Part shown: piece by piece, positions 42,946 to 55,103 of the stretch | Layout: each line of letters begins with the position of its first letter | Numbering within the stretch: position 1 is the stretch's first letter | Assembly: GCF_900188005.1 (NCBI RefSeq) | Contig: NZ_FZNR01000014.1 | Span: 124,001-188,000, forward strand | Origin: Actinoplanes regularis | GTDB taxonomy: Bacteria > Actinomycetota > Actinomycetes > Mycobacteriales > Micromonosporaceae | Direction of reading: 5' to 3' | DNA length: 64,000 bases | Program-made: the position numbers and the translations under genes | Notes under the pieces: generated by a model | What the model saw: only the letters and a program-made list of their open reading frames with translations | What the model was told of the DNA's origin: nothing | Databases searched by the model: none

Positions 42946-45765
42946 GTGACAACCGCAGCGATCTCGACCGACCTCGTCCAGAGCCTGAGCCGGGCGGGCG
43001 TGCCCGACGTGCTGACCGATTCCGCGCACCGCGCGGCGTATGCCAGCGACGCCTCGTTGTACCGGATCGTGCCGCAGGCGATCGTCCGGCCGCGCCACGA
43101 CGACGACGTGCTGGCCACCCTGGCGGTCTGCCGCGAGCTCGGGATCCCGATCACCGCCCGGGGCGCGGGCACCTCGGTCGCCGGCAACGCGATCGGGCCG
43201 GGCGTGATCCTGGACTTCAGCCGGCACATGAACAAGGTGCTCGACGTCGACGGCGACACCCGCACGGCACGGGTGCAGGCGGGGACCGTCCAGGCCACGT
43301 TGCAGGCGGCGGCCCGGCCGTTCGGGCTGCGGTTCGGGCCGGATCCCTCAACGCACACGCGCTGCACGATCGGCGGCATGATCGGGAACAACTCGTGCGG
43401 GTCGCGGACCCTCGGTTACGGGCGGACCTCGGACAACACGGTCGCGCTCACCGCGTTCACGATCGACGGCGAACGCCTGGTCACCGGGCCGGAGCTCAGC
43501 GGGGCCGACAAGACCGTCGCTCGGCTGCGGGACGTGATCGGGGCGAATCTCGCGGTGGGCCGGACCGAGTTCGGCCGTTTCGGGCGGCAGGTCTCCGGCT
43601 ACGCCGTCGAGCACCTGCTGCCGGAGAACGGGTTCAACCTCACCGAGTTCCTGGTCGGCAGCGAGGGCACCCTCGCGGTCGTCACCGAGGCAACGGTACG
43701 CCTGGTCGCCGACCCGAAGCACCGCACGCTCGTGGTCCTCGGCTACCCGGACTTCGGCACCGCCGGCGACATCATCCCGAGCATCCTGGAGTTCCAGCCG
43801 ACCGCGTGCGAGGGCCTGGACCACCGGATCTGCGAGCTGGTCCGCAGCCGCCGCGGGCCGGACGCGGTGCCGCCGCTGCCGGGTGGCACGGCCTGGCTGA
43901 TGGTCGAGATCGCCGGTGACGACCCGGACGAGGTGCGTGATCGCGTCACCCGGCTGATCGCGGCGGCGCAGGCGATCGACTCGCGGGTCGTCGCGGACCC
44001 CGCCGAGGCCGCACCGCTCTGGAAGATCCGTGAGGACGGGGCCGGGCTGGCCGGGCGCGCGCCGAGCGGGCTGCCCGCCCACGCCGGCTGGGAGGATTCG
44101 GCGGTGCCGCCCGCGAAGATCGGGGCGTACCTGCGGGACTTCGACGCGCTGACCGAGCGGCACGGGCTGAGCTCGATGCCGTACGGGCACCTCGGCGACG
44201 GGTGCGTGCACGTGCGGCTGGACTTCCCGCTGGACAAGCCGGGCGGGCCGGGGAAGTTCCGGGCGTTCCTGGAGGAAGCGGCGGATCTCGTGGTCAGCTA
44301 CGGCGGCTCGCTCTCCGGCGAGCACGGGGACGGCCGGGCGCGCAGTGAGCTGCTGAGCCGGATGTACTCGCCGGCAGCGATGGACCTGTTCCGGCAGATC
44401 AAGCACACGTTCGACCCGAACAACCTGCTCAACCCGGGCAATCTGGTCGACCCGGATCCGGTGGACACGAACATCCGGGTGTCTCAGGCCCGGCCGGTGC
44501 GGACCGAGCTGGCGTTGGCCTACCACCACGACGGCGGGGACTTCAACCAGGCCGTGCACCGGTGCACGGGGGTGGGCAAGTGCCGGGTGGACACCACGGT
44601 GCTCGGCGGGGTGATGTGCCCGTCGTTCCTCGCCACCAAGAACGAGAAGGACTCGACGCGCGGGCGGGCTCGCGTGCTCCAGGAGATGCTCGACGGGGAC
44701 CTCGCGCCGGACTGGCGGGCCGAGGCCGTACACGATGCGCTTGATCTCTGTCTGTCCTGCAAGGGATGCGCCTCGGACTGTCCGACCGGGATCGACATGG
44801 CCGCGTACAAGTCCGAGGTGCTGCACCAGAGCTTCAAGGGGCGGGTGCGGCCGCGGTCGCACTATTCGCTCGGCTGGCTGCCGCGCTGGTCCCGGCTGGC
44901 CTCCCGGTTCCCCCGCCTGGCGAATCTGATGACCAGCCTGCCCGGGATCCGCGGGCTCGCGCTCTACGCGGCCGGTGTCGACAAGCGCCGCTCGATCCCG
45001 ACCTTCGCCGACAAGACGTTCCGGTCGACGTTCAAGGGCGGCGGGACCGGCACGCCGGTCATCCTCTTCGTGGACAGCTTCACCGACCACTTCTCGCCCG
45101 AGATCGCGCGGGCCGCGGTGGACCTGCTGGTGGACGCGGGCTACGCGCCGCAGGTGACCAGCCGGAAGGCGTGCTGCGGCCTGACCTGGATCACCACCGG
45201 CCAGCTCGACGCCGCGAAGCGCATCCTCGGTACGACCGTGAACGAGCTGCACCAGGCGGTCCGCAAGGGCATCCCGATCGTCGGGCTGGAGCCGTCCTGC
45301 ACCGGGGTGCTCCGCGGCGACGCGGTCGAACTGGTCGGCGGCGACGCGGCCCGGGAGGTCGCCGCGGCGACGAAGACGGTGGCCGAACTGCTCGCCGCAA
45401 CTCCCGGCTGGACTCCCCCGTCCCTCGCGGGGGTACGGGTCATCGCCCAGCCGCACTGTCACCACCACGCCGTGATGGGCTGGGAGGCCGACGCCAAACT
45501 CCTGAAGAGCGCCGGGGCGACGGTGAAGCGCCTCGGCGGGTGCTGCGGCCTGGCCGGCAACTTCGGGGTGGAGCGCGGGCACTACGAGGTGTCTGTCGCC
45601 GTCGCCGAGCAGCAGCTCCTGCCCGCCCTGGAGAAGGCCGAGGAGGGCGACATCTTCCTGGCCGACGGGTTCTCCTGCCGGACGCAGGCGGACGACCTGG
45701 CCGACGTCGAGGGCGTGCACCTGGTCCAGCTGCTCGCCGACGCGCTGCCGGCCCGCAAGCGCTGA
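42946..45765 (+). CDS. FAD-linked oxidase/Fe-S fusion, D-lactate dehydrogenase type
   Basis: 939-residue membrane-associated respiratory-type dehydrogenase. The FAD-binding domain covers about 30-215 ('ITARGAGTSVAGNAIGPGVI', 'FGPDPSTHTRCTIGGMIGNN'), the FAD-oxidase C-domain about 240-500. Two [4Fe-4S] clusters are coordinated around 'CTGVGKCRVDT...C' and 'CLSCKGCASDCPTG' (540-620). Two CCG domains close it, with 'CCGLTW' and 'CCGLAGNFGVERGHYEVS'. This one-polypeptide GlcD+GlcF layout is that of Dld-II/YdiJ proteins oxidising D-lactate, D-2-hydroxyglutarate or like 2-hydroxyacids to a quinone or cytochrome. Start is a GTG. Confidence 0.9.
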   Translation: MTTAAISTDLVQSLSRAGVPDVLTDSAHRAAYASDASLYRIVPQAIVRPRHDDDVLATLAVCRELGIPITARGAGTSVAGNAIGPGVILDFSRHMNKVLDVDGDTRTARVQAGTVQATLQAAARPFGLRFGPDPSTHTRCTIGGMIGNNSCGSRTLGYGRTSDNTVALTAFTIDGERLVTGPELSGADKTVARLRDVIGANLAVGRTEFGRFGRQVSGYAVEHLLPENGFNLTEFLVGSEGTLAVVTEATVRLVADPKHRTLVVLGYPDFGTAGDIIPSILEFQPTACEGLDHRICELVRSRRGPDAVPPLPGGTAWLMVEIAGDDPDEVRDRVTRLIAAAQAIDSRVVADPAEAAPLWKIREDGAGLAGRAPSGLPAHAGWEDSAVPPAKIGAYLRDFDALTERHGLSSMPYGHLGDGCVHVRLDFPLDKPGGPGKFRAFLEEAADLVVSYGGSLSGEHGDGRARSELLSRMYSPAAMDLFRQIKHTFDPNNLLNPGNLVDPDPVDTNIRVSQARPVRTELALAYHHDGGDFNQAVHRCTGVGKCRVDTTVLGGVMCPSFLATKNEKDSTRGRARVLQEMLDGDLAPDWRAEAVHDALDLCLSCKGCASDCPTGIDMAAYKSEVLHQSFKGRVRPRSHYSLGWLPRWSRLASRFPRLANLMTSLPGIRGLALYAAGVDKRRSIPTFADKTFRSTFKGGGTGTPVILFVDSFTDHFSPEIARAAVDLLVDAGYAPQVTSRKACCGLTWITTGQLDAAKRILGTTVNELHQAVRKGIPIVGLEPSCTGVLRGDAVELVGGDAAREVAAATKTVAELLAATPGWTPPSLAGVRVIAQPHCHHHAVMGWEADAKLLKSAGATVKRLGGCCGLAGNFGVERGHYEVSVAVAEQQLLPALEKAEEGDIFLADGFSCRTQADDLADVEGVHLVQLLADALPARKR

Positions 45766-45826
45766 TCCGGACGCCCCGCCGGTCGCCGCCGAGTGCGCGG
45801 CGGCCGCGCGGTGGCCTGGCGCGCGC

Positions 45827-46837
45827 ATGGTCGAATGGGGCATGCTGCTCGCCCCGATGCTCGCGGCCGCGATGGCGGCCGGGCCGGTCTGCCGGATCGA
45901 CGACAAGCGTACGGACGAGCTGTCCGGGCTGGTCGCGACCGCTGACGGCTATGTGGTGGTCAACGACGGGGCCGACGAGGCCTCGCACCGGAAGATCTTC
46001 TACCTGAGGAAGGACTGCTCGGTACGGCGGACGGTGTCGTTCCCGTCACGGCCGCGGGACACCGAGGATCTGCAGCTCGGGCCGGACGGCACACTCTGGG
46101 TGGCCGACATCGGCGACAACGGCTCGAAGCGCGAGACGATCGGGTTGTGGAAGGTCGCACCGGGGTCGTCGAAGCCCCGCCTCTACCGGATGGCCTACCC
46201 CGACGGGGCGCACGACGCGGAGGCGCTGCTGATCGCGCCGGACGGGACGCCGATCGTGGTGACCAAGTCACCGGGGGCGGCCGGGCTGTACACGCCGGAC
46301 GGAGCGCTGAAGTCCGGCGCGACGACACCGCTGAAGAAGGCCGGCGACGTCTCGGTGCCGATCACCACGACCGCCAATCCGTACGGATTCGCCGGGCGGC
46401 TGCTGGTCACCGGCGCGGCGAGCAGCCCGGACGGTTCGCGCGTGGTGCTACGGACCTATGCGGACGCTTTCGAGTACGACGTGACCGGCGGGAAGGTGGT
46501 CGAGGCGCTCGTCTCCGGCACGCCACGGACGATCCCGCTGCCCGACGAACCGCAGGGCGAGTCGGTGGCGTACACGACCGATGGGACGGCGCTGCTGACC
46601 GTTTCCGAGGGGTCCGAGCCGAGCCTGATCAGCTATCCGCTGCCGTCCCCGCCGGAGCCCGCACCGTCACCTTCACCGTCGCGGACCCAGCCGGTGCTGG
46701 CGCAGAAGGCGACGGTCGACGAGTCCTCCCGGCTCCCGCTCGTGCTCTTCCTGCTGGCCGGCACGGGTCTGGTCCTCGCCGCCGCGGTCGCGCTGGTGCG
46801 CCGCCGCCGGCCCGGCTCCGGTCGTACCGGAGAGTAG
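45827..46837 (+). CDS. Membrane-anchored extracytoplasmic propeller-like protein
   Basis: 336-residue protein with a signal peptide (1-18), one long extracytoplasmic domain, a Pro/Ser linker ('SPPEPAPSPSPSRTQPV') and a C-terminal membrane anchor (about 303-323) with an Arg-rich tail. The domain has repeating 'TEDLQLGPDGTLWVADIGDN' and 'HDAEALLIAPDGTPIVVTKS' segments, as in SdiA-regulated or phytase-like six-bladed propellers. Function unknown. The topology suggests a cell-surface protein. It follows the dehydrogenase gene by 61 bases. Confidence 0.72.
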   Translation: MVEWGMLLAPMLAAAMAAGPVCRIDDKRTDELSGLVATADGYVVVNDGADEASHRKIFYLRKDCSVRRTVSFPSRPRDTEDLQLGPDGTLWVADIGDNGSKRETIGLWKVAPGSSKPRLYRMAYPDGAHDAEALLIAPDGTPIVVTKSPGAAGLYTPDGALKSGATTPLKKAGDVSVPITTTANPYGFAGRLLVTGAASSPDGSRVVLRTYADAFEYDVTGGKVVEALVSGTPRTIPLPDEPQGESVAYTTDGTALLTVSEGSEPSLISYPLPSPPEPAPSPSPSRTQPVLAQKATVDESSRLPLVLFLLAGTGLVLAAAVALVRRRRPGSGRTGE

Positions 46838-46962
46838 GGAAACCCGGCCCCCGGACGGCCCGGCGCCGGAGGGGGATTTGTGCCCCGAAGGCGGGAGATC
46901 TGCGCTGGACAGGGTGATCCTCCGGTTGGCGCGCGGAGAACAGGACCACCATCATCTACCGC

Positions 46963-48981
46963 ATGACGGAGATCGGCCCGGCGCTGACCAGTGTGTACGA
47001 CATCGACTGGCAGTCGCTGGAGTTCGGCTCCGCCGTGGCGCGGATGCTGGCGGAGCTGACCGCCGGTGATCCCGCCGCGATCCAGGGGCTGTACCGGATC
47101 GCACCGGACGGTGAGGATGTCCAGCCGTGGGTGGTGGCGGCCCTGCCGCTGCTGCTGGAACTGGTCGCCGACACCGGGCGGCCGGACCGTGGCCCGGTGC
47201 TGCGCCTGGTCGCCGATCTGGCGGGGGCGGACCGGACCTGGCAGATGTCCGGCGAGACGCTCCGGGCCAAACGGTTGCTGGCCGGGCACCCCGGGCTGGA
47301 CGACCTGCTGACCGATGACGATCCACGAGTACGGGAGGCCGCGGCGTACGCGGTGCGGGCGGTCGCCCGGCTGGCACCCCGGTTGCCCGGACTCCTCTGG
47401 GAGCGGTACACCGCCGAACCGGATCCGGCGGTGCGGGTGACCCTGCTGCGGAGCGGCGTGATCGCCGGGGCGGTGGGCAGCGGGCACGAGCTGACGAAGG
47501 TGTGGCTGGCGTGGGTGGCCGACAGCGACGCTGACCTGCGGGTGCGGATCACCGCACTGACCGAGATGGTGGCGCTGGCCGACCCGCCACCGTTCGATGT
47601 GGAGACGGCGCGGGACACGGTGCTGGCGGCGTACCGGGCGGGGCTGAACCGGGAGCCGGCACCGCTCGACGAGACGGTCGCGCCGCTGCTGGCCGGGCAG
47701 CGGATGGCGGCGCGGGAGTGGACGCCCGGATATCACCAGGTGGTGAGCGCGGTGCGGGTCACCTACCGCAACGACGTGGGCGAGCATCTGGAGCTGTTGC
47801 AGCGGATGCTGCAACTGGACGCGCGGGATGCCCGGCAGGACGCCCTGCACCAGGCGCGGTCGCTGGTGCAGCGGCTGCGGGGGCCGTACCGGCCGCTCGT
47901 GCTCCGCGCCGCTGAGCTGCTGTCCCTCCCGTCCGGCGCGGACCCGTCCGCCGTGGCCACCTCCGCCGCGGACGGCGATCCGCAGGTACGGGCGGCGGCG
48001 CTGCGACTGCTGCTCGGCATCGGTGAGGTCGCCCGGCCGGCCGCCGACGCGGTGTGGGCCACCCTGCCGCGGACCGGGCAGCGGATCCGTCCGCACGCCG
48101 GTCAGGGCTGGGTCGTCCCGGGCCTGTCCGGTCCGGTGCTCGGGCCGGCCGTGCGGATCCTCGCCGGGCTGCGTGACGAGCGGATCCTGCCGATGCTGGA
48201 ACGGCTGCTCGACGAGGTGCCGGACGCGAACCGGCTGTACCCCGCGATCGCCGGGTTCGGTCTGCGGGCGCGTGGGCTGAGCCGGACGCTGCGGCGCCGG
48301 CTGCGCGCGGTGGGCCCCGCCGAGGCGCACCGGGCGGGCCTGCTGCGCGCGTTGACCGCCGTCGCCCCGAACGACGCCGCCGATCATCTGCTGCGCGAGC
48401 CGATCGACCTGACCACGCTCGGCCTGCTGGCGCGCGCCGGCCGCGCGGTCGCCGGCCGGGCCCCGGACCTCCGCGCGGCGCTGACCTGCGGCGATCCCGC
48501 TCTGGAGCTGGCCGCGGCGCACACGATCTGGCACGTCACCGGCGACGTGGCGGCGGCCGCGGCCGTTTACGACCGCTACTTCGACGACCGGCGGACCCGC
48601 CCGGAGCACGCGGTCGCGGCGATCGACGGGCTCAAGGCGCTGGGCATCCGCGTCAAGACCCGGGCTCGCCGGCTGGCCGCGCTGACCGGTGCCCGGACCG
48701 ACGACACGGTGGTGGCCGCCGCCGCGGACGCGCTCTGGTGGGTGGCGGGAAACCGGGACGCGGTCCAGCGGCTGGGCCGGGTGTGGGAGTCGGCGCCGCG
48801 AACGCGGGCCCGGATCGCCCGGCTCTGGATGGCGACCGGGGACGTGCGGTACGGGGCCCGATACGCGCGGGCCGAGCTGGACACGGTGCTGCGGCACAAC
48901 GTGAGCAACCTCGGATTGCCGGCCGCGGAGGTCAGCGCGGACGAAAGGCTGCTGGACCTGTGCCGGAAGCTGCTCGCCTAG
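46963..48981 (+). CDS. HEAT-repeat-like protein
   Basis: 672-residue Ala/Leu/Arg-rich protein made almost wholly of paired helices, such as 'DDPRVREAAAYAVRAVARLA', 'EPDPAVRVTLLRSGVIAGAV' and 'DGDPQVRAAALRLLLGIGEV', the pattern of HEAT/armadillo repeats. No enzymatic motif, signal peptide or membrane segment. Such proteins are scaffolds; the partner is unknown. Nothing in the neighbourhood explains its role. Confidence 0.75.
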   Translation: MTEIGPALTSVYDIDWQSLEFGSAVARMLAELTAGDPAAIQGLYRIAPDGEDVQPWVVAALPLLLELVADTGRPDRGPVLRLVADLAGADRTWQMSGETLRAKRLLAGHPGLDDLLTDDDPRVREAAAYAVRAVARLAPRLPGLLWERYTAEPDPAVRVTLLRSGVIAGAVGSGHELTKVWLAWVADSDADLRVRITALTEMVALADPPPFDVETARDTVLAAYRAGLNREPAPLDETVAPLLAGQRMAAREWTPGYHQVVSAVRVTYRNDVGEHLELLQRMLQLDARDARQDALHQARSLVQRLRGPYRPLVLRAAELLSLPSGADPSAVATSAADGDPQVRAAALRLLLGIGEVARPAADAVWATLPRTGQRIRPHAGQGWVVPGLSGPVLGPAVRILAGLRDERILPMLERLLDEVPDANRLYPAIAGFGLRARGLSRTLRRRLRAVGPAEAHRAGLLRALTAVAPNDAADHLLREPIDLTTLGLLARAGRAVAGRAPDLRAALTCGDPALELAAAHTIWHVTGDVAAAAAVYDRYFDDRRTRPEHAVAAIDGLKALGIRVKTRARRLAALTGARTDDTVVAAAADALWWVAGNRDAVQRLGRVWESAPRTRARIARLWMATGDVRYGARYARAELDTVLRHNVSNLGLPAAEVSADERLLDLCRKLLA

Positions 48982-49084
48982 GACAGGCTCGCGAAGACGA
49001 TCAAACAGCCGAGACGACGCCCGCCGAGGCGTACCCTCCTTGAGGGGATATTTCGCGCTTTAGGAGTATTGAGAGGATTGCGGC

Positions 49085-49657
49085 ATGCGGGCGGCATTCG
49101 ACAAGTTGATCTCGTGGACCGGATTACTGGGCGCAATTCTCCTTCTCTTCGCCGGAGGGTTGCTCACCTTTGCGAACTCCTACATCGCGAACGAGGTGAA
49201 GTCACAGCTCAGCGCGCAGGACATCAAAATGCCCGAGGGCGCCGCGTTGGAGAAGCTCTCAGCGGACGACCAGAAGGCGCTGAAGCCCTACGCCGGCAGC
49301 CCGATGGACACCGGGCCGGAGGCCAAGGCGTACGCCGATCACTACATCAAGGCCCACATGACCGCGATGTCCGGCGGGAAGACGTACTCACAGGTCAGCA
49401 GCGAATACCTGGCGCTGCCCCCGGAGCAGAAGGCCACCCCGGACGGCCAGAAGATGGGCGACCTGCGGGTCACCCTGTTCCAGGGCAACACGCTGCGCGG
49501 TCTGCTGCTCTACGGCGCCGCGTTCGCGACGATGGGCACCATCGCGGGCTGGGCGGCGGTCGCGGCCTTCGTCGGCGCGGTGGTCCTGCTGGCCCTCGGG
49601 ATCCTGGGCCTGCGCCACGCGAAGCGCGAGGACAAGCCGGGGCCCGTCACCACCTGA
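49085..49657 (+). CDS. Small membrane protein with extracytoplasmic domain
   Basis: 190-residue protein with membrane segments at about 10-30 ('WTGLLGAILLLFAGGLLTFA') and two in the C-terminal third (about 136-175). Between them lies a soluble, acidic segment of about 100 residues ('MPEGAALEKLSADDQKALK'). AGAGGATT stands ahead of the ATG. Similar hypothetical proteins occur in actinobacteria without assigned function. I cannot name it. Confidence 0.7.
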   Translation: MRAAFDKLISWTGLLGAILLLFAGGLLTFANSYIANEVKSQLSAQDIKMPEGAALEKLSADDQKALKPYAGSPMDTGPEAKAYADHYIKAHMTAMSGGKTYSQVSSEYLALPPEQKATPDGQKMGDLRVTLFQGNTLRGLLLYGAAFATMGTIAGWAAVAAFVGAVVLLALGILGLRHAKREDKPGPVTT

Positions 49658-49705
49658 CCGGCCGCGGCGGGCCGGGAGGCGCGAAGCGCCGGTAGCCTGT
49701 CGCGC

Positions 49706-52656
<2,951 letters not shown>

Positions 52657-52789
52657 GCGCGATCGGGCGACTCCGGGAACTTTTGCTCGCCCGCTTTAGA
52701 CGTTTCGCGGGGTAACTCCGTTCTATTGGCAAAAGTGGTGGTGTTGAAGTCCGGGTACCGCCACTGAAACCAGAGTCACGGGGGGAATC

Positions 52790-52984
52790 GTGGACATATG
52801 GGAGCCGTTGACAAGTGCGGCGATGGGCCATCGGATCAGCTTTGTGACAGCCGGACCCGGCGGTGAGGGCGGCAACAGCGTTCTCGCACGTACCGGTGAT
52901 CGGGCCTGTGGACGGCGGTCTTACCTGGATCTTCGGGCCGCCTGGCGCCGGGGCCGGGACCGAACGGGCGGGACCACGTGGTGA
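52790..52984 (+). CDS. Small ORF translationally coupled to the second ECF sigma factor
   Basis: 64-codon frame starting at a GTG with GGGGGGA well placed before it. Its TGA overlaps the GTG of the sigma gene (GTGA at 52981-52984). The product ('MDIWEPLTSAAMGHRISFVT' onward) is basic toward the end and matches nothing I know. It may be a leader peptide that delivers ribosomes to the sigma start rather than a functional protein. Confidence 0.5.
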   Translation: MDIWEPLTSAAMGHRISFVTAGPGGEGGNSVLARTGDRACGRRSYLDLRAAWRRGRDRTGGTTW

Positions 52985-53787
52985 AGGTCGTCACCGCCGA
53001 GACGCCGGGTGACGACGGTGATCCCGAGCATCCGGCCCGCTGGGCCGCGGCTCCGGCCGCGGCCCAGCGGATCACTCCGGTCACGGCTCGACGGGCAGGG
53101 CGAGACGACCTGGTAGCGGCCGCTTCCGGGATCGGGCAGCCCGAAACGGCCACCCTCGGGACAGGACAGGCCGCACCGTCCGTCGTCGGGACGGGGCAGG
53201 CCACACCGGCCGCGCCCGGGACAGGGCCGGCCACACCGGCCGCCACGGGGATCGGGCAGACCACAACGGGCGCGGCGGACGACGGGCACGAACCGGCGGA
53301 GGACGGCTTCGCGGAGTTCTACCGGGAGGCGTACCCGAGACTGGTCGGGCGGGCGATAACCCGCGGGCTCAGCCGCCACGACGCGGCCGACGCCGCCCAG
53401 GACGCCCTGGTCGGTGTCTACAAGCGCTGGGCGATGCTGTGCCCGCAGCCACCGGAGTCCCGGCTCCGATACGCCTCGACCGCCCTGGAGAACGCGGTGC
53501 AGAACGTGCGGCGGCGCTGGGTGCGCGACGCCGACCTGTCCGAGCGGCTCAGCTCGTTCGTACGGTTCGACGAGGACGACGGCGGCGACACCGACGCGCT
53601 GGACCTGGTACGCGGTCTGCCGAAGCGGCAGCGGGCGGTCATCCTGCTGCTCGGCGAGGGCTGGTCCGCGAACGAGATCGCCACTCGGTTGAGGATCGGC
53701 GCCACATCGGTGCGCACCCACCTGCAACACGCGAGGAAGACGTTGCGACCCAAGCTCGAGGCCCGGAAGGAGAGCGACCGTGGATAG
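52981..53787 (+). CDS. RNA polymerase sigma factor, SigE-type ECF, with N-terminal repeat tail
   Basis: 268-residue ECF sigma factor. The first 100 residues are extra: a charged part then five 10-residue repeats (GTGQATPAAP type). Region 2 follows ('FAEFYREAYPRLVGRAITRG', 'DAADAAQDALVGVYKRW'), then region 4 ('LPKRQRAVILLLGEGWSANE', 'IATRLRIGATSVRTHLQH'). GTG 52981 is favoured over GTG 52978 by its overlap with the upstream stop. The next gene encodes its membrane partner and the junction is disturbed by a 61-bp duplication. Confidence 0.85.
   Translation: MKVVTAETPGDDGDPEHPARWAAAPAAAQRITPVTARRAGRDDLVAAASGIGQPETATLGTGQAAPSVVGTGQATPAAPGTGPATPAATGIGQTTTGAADDGHEPAEDGFAEFYREAYPRLVGRAITRGLSRHDAADAAQDALVGVYKRWAMLCPQPPESRLRYASTALENAVQNVRRRWVRDADLSERLSSFVRFDEDDGGDTDALDLVRGLPKRQRAVILLLGEGWSANEIATRLRIGATSVRTHLQHARKTLRPKLEARKESDRG
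53128..53277 (+). repeat. Five tandem 30-bp repeats in the sigma factor N-terminus
   Basis: Five in-frame 30-base units encode GIGQPETATL, GTGQAAPSVV, GTGQATPAAP, GTGPATPAAT and GIGQTTTGAA. Period is exact; the first four codons of each unit are the most conserved. Confidence 0.85.
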
Positions 53788-53887
53788 GCCGACGTTGACG
53801 CCGGACGAGCACGACCTCGTCGCCGAGAAGGAGAGCGACCGTGGATAGGCCGACGTTGACGCCGGAGGAGCAGGACCTCGTCGCCGA
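53766..53887 (+). repeat. 61-bp tandem duplication over the sigma/partner junction
   Basis: Copies 53766-53826 and 53827-53887 differ at two of 61 bases. Each contains AAGGAG, GTG and the first 15 codons of the partner gene, and each contains a TAG. Because 61 is not a multiple of three, the first GTG is out of frame with the real gene. Confidence 0.92.
53780..53848 (+). CDS. 22-residue uORF created by the 61-bp duplication
   Basis: The GTG in the first copy has the same ribosome binding site as the true start and reads MDRPTLTPDEHDLVAEKESD, then ends at the TAG of the second copy, six bases past the partner's GTG at 53841. It overlaps both the sigma stop and the partner start. It is probably a decoy or a termination-reinitiation step rather than a functional peptide. 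Confidence 0.6.
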   Translation: MDRPTLTPDEHDLVAEKESDRG

Positions 53888-55091
53888 GGCGGAACGGCAG
53901 GCGGTGGCCGGACTGGTCTTCGACGCCGAGGCGGGACTGGCGGATCTGCGGCGGCGGGCGCGGCAGATCTCGCCGGCGCGAAGCCCGCGTTCCCATACAA
54001 CGACCGCCTGCCGCCAGGCGGTCCCCAAGCCCCGGCGGGCGGAACGCGCTGTCTCCGGTGACCGGCTGAAGCCCGCGGTCCTGGCTTTCGCGGGGGTGGT
54101 GGCCGCGGGCCTGCTGGGCACCGGAATGGCCACGACCCCGGCCCGGGAGCCGGGGTCGCTGGATCCGGTGGGACCGTACCCGGCGGTCTCGGCCCACCGG
54201 CTGGCGGAGCCGGGGATCCGGCCGGGTGGCCCCGCGCCGCACGGAGTCCCGGGCGGCTCCCGGACCGCTGTCCGGGAGCCGGACGGGCGCATGGCCACCG
54301 GCCGGCTCCCGCAAGGCAGCACCGCCGGAGCCGCTGGACCGTCACCCACCGAACCGGACGGTACGGGAGTGGACGGCGCCGAGCCGGGCCGCCCGGGCAC
54401 GACGGGAACTCCGCCGGACCCGGTCCCGGACGCGACCGGAGACCCGCGAGCCGGCCTCACGCCGGCCGACACGGCGGACGACGGCCGCGCGACGGGCGTG
54501 GCCTCGTCCGACTGGCTGTTCATGGGCGCGGCGCCGTACGCGGGTCCACCGCAGCCGTCCCTGATCCGGTCCACCGAGCCGGTCCCGGCGCCGACCGCCA
54601 CGCCCGGGGCGGCGCCGACGGTCGTGCCCGGAGCCGCGCCTGCCATCGCGACGAGGGCGCTGCCGCCGGGCACCGTGGACTCGCCGTTCCGGGAGCTCTA
54701 CCCGGCGACCGTGGTGGTCGTCCCGCTGGCGACCTCACGCTCGCGACCCATCGACCTGAGGAAGCCGCACGCCGCCGTGGCCGAGGGTGGTGGCGACATG
54801 CGGGTCTTCGAGTCGAGGTACACCGGCGGGCTGTACCTGCACGCCTTCAGAAACGTGCGGACCGCGGCGGTCGCCGACGAGGCGGCCACGTCCGGTGACT
54901 GCGCGAGGGCGATCCGGGAGCGCCCGTCCGGCTCCACCCTGGAGCTTCGGGAGAACCGGACGTACTGCCTGATGAGGTCGGGCGCGGACCCGTCGGGTCC
55001 GGCGCTGGTCCGGATCAACGTGGAATCGACAGTGGGCACCACGCCGAAGGGGGTGACCCTGACGATGGCCGCCTGGGGCACCGGCTCCTGA
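53841..55091 (+). CDS. Membrane partner of the second ECF sigma factor
   Basis: 416-residue single-pass membrane protein. Cytoplasmic residues 1-76 include 'LTPEEQDLVAEAERQAVAGL' and an Arg-rich patch; the membrane segment is about 77-97 ('LAFAGVVAAGLLGTGMA'). The rest is extracytoplasmic: 180 residues of Pro/Gly/Thr-rich linker followed by a compact domain ('FESRYTGGLYLHAFRNV', with Cys pair at 'SGDCARAI' and 'RTYCLMRS'). Position and topology suggest it regulates the sigma factor. No zinc anti-sigma motif is seen. Confidence 0.7.
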   Translation: MDRPTLTPEEQDLVAEAERQAVAGLVFDAEAGLADLRRRARQISPARSPRSHTTTACRQAVPKPRRAERAVSGDRLKPAVLAFAGVVAAGLLGTGMATTPAREPGSLDPVGPYPAVSAHRLAEPGIRPGGPAPHGVPGGSRTAVREPDGRMATGRLPQGSTAGAAGPSPTEPDGTGVDGAEPGRPGTTGTPPDPVPDATGDPRAGLTPADTADDGRATGVASSDWLFMGAAPYAGPPQPSLIRSTEPVPAPTATPGAAPTVVPGAAPAIATRALPPGTVDSPFRELYPATVVVVPLATSRSRPIDLRKPHAAVAEGGGDMRVFESRYTGGLYLHAFRNVRTAAVADEAATSGDCARAIRERPSGSTLELRENRTYCLMRSGADPSGPALVRINVESTVGTTPKGVTLTMAAWGTGS

Positions 55092-55103
55092 GCCGCCGCG
55101 CGG

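Noticed and set aside
52676-52705. GGAAC plus CGTT as an ECF-type promoter upstream of the second sigma operon
   Set aside because: The spacing is 20 bases, longer than the 16-17 expected, so I do not call it.
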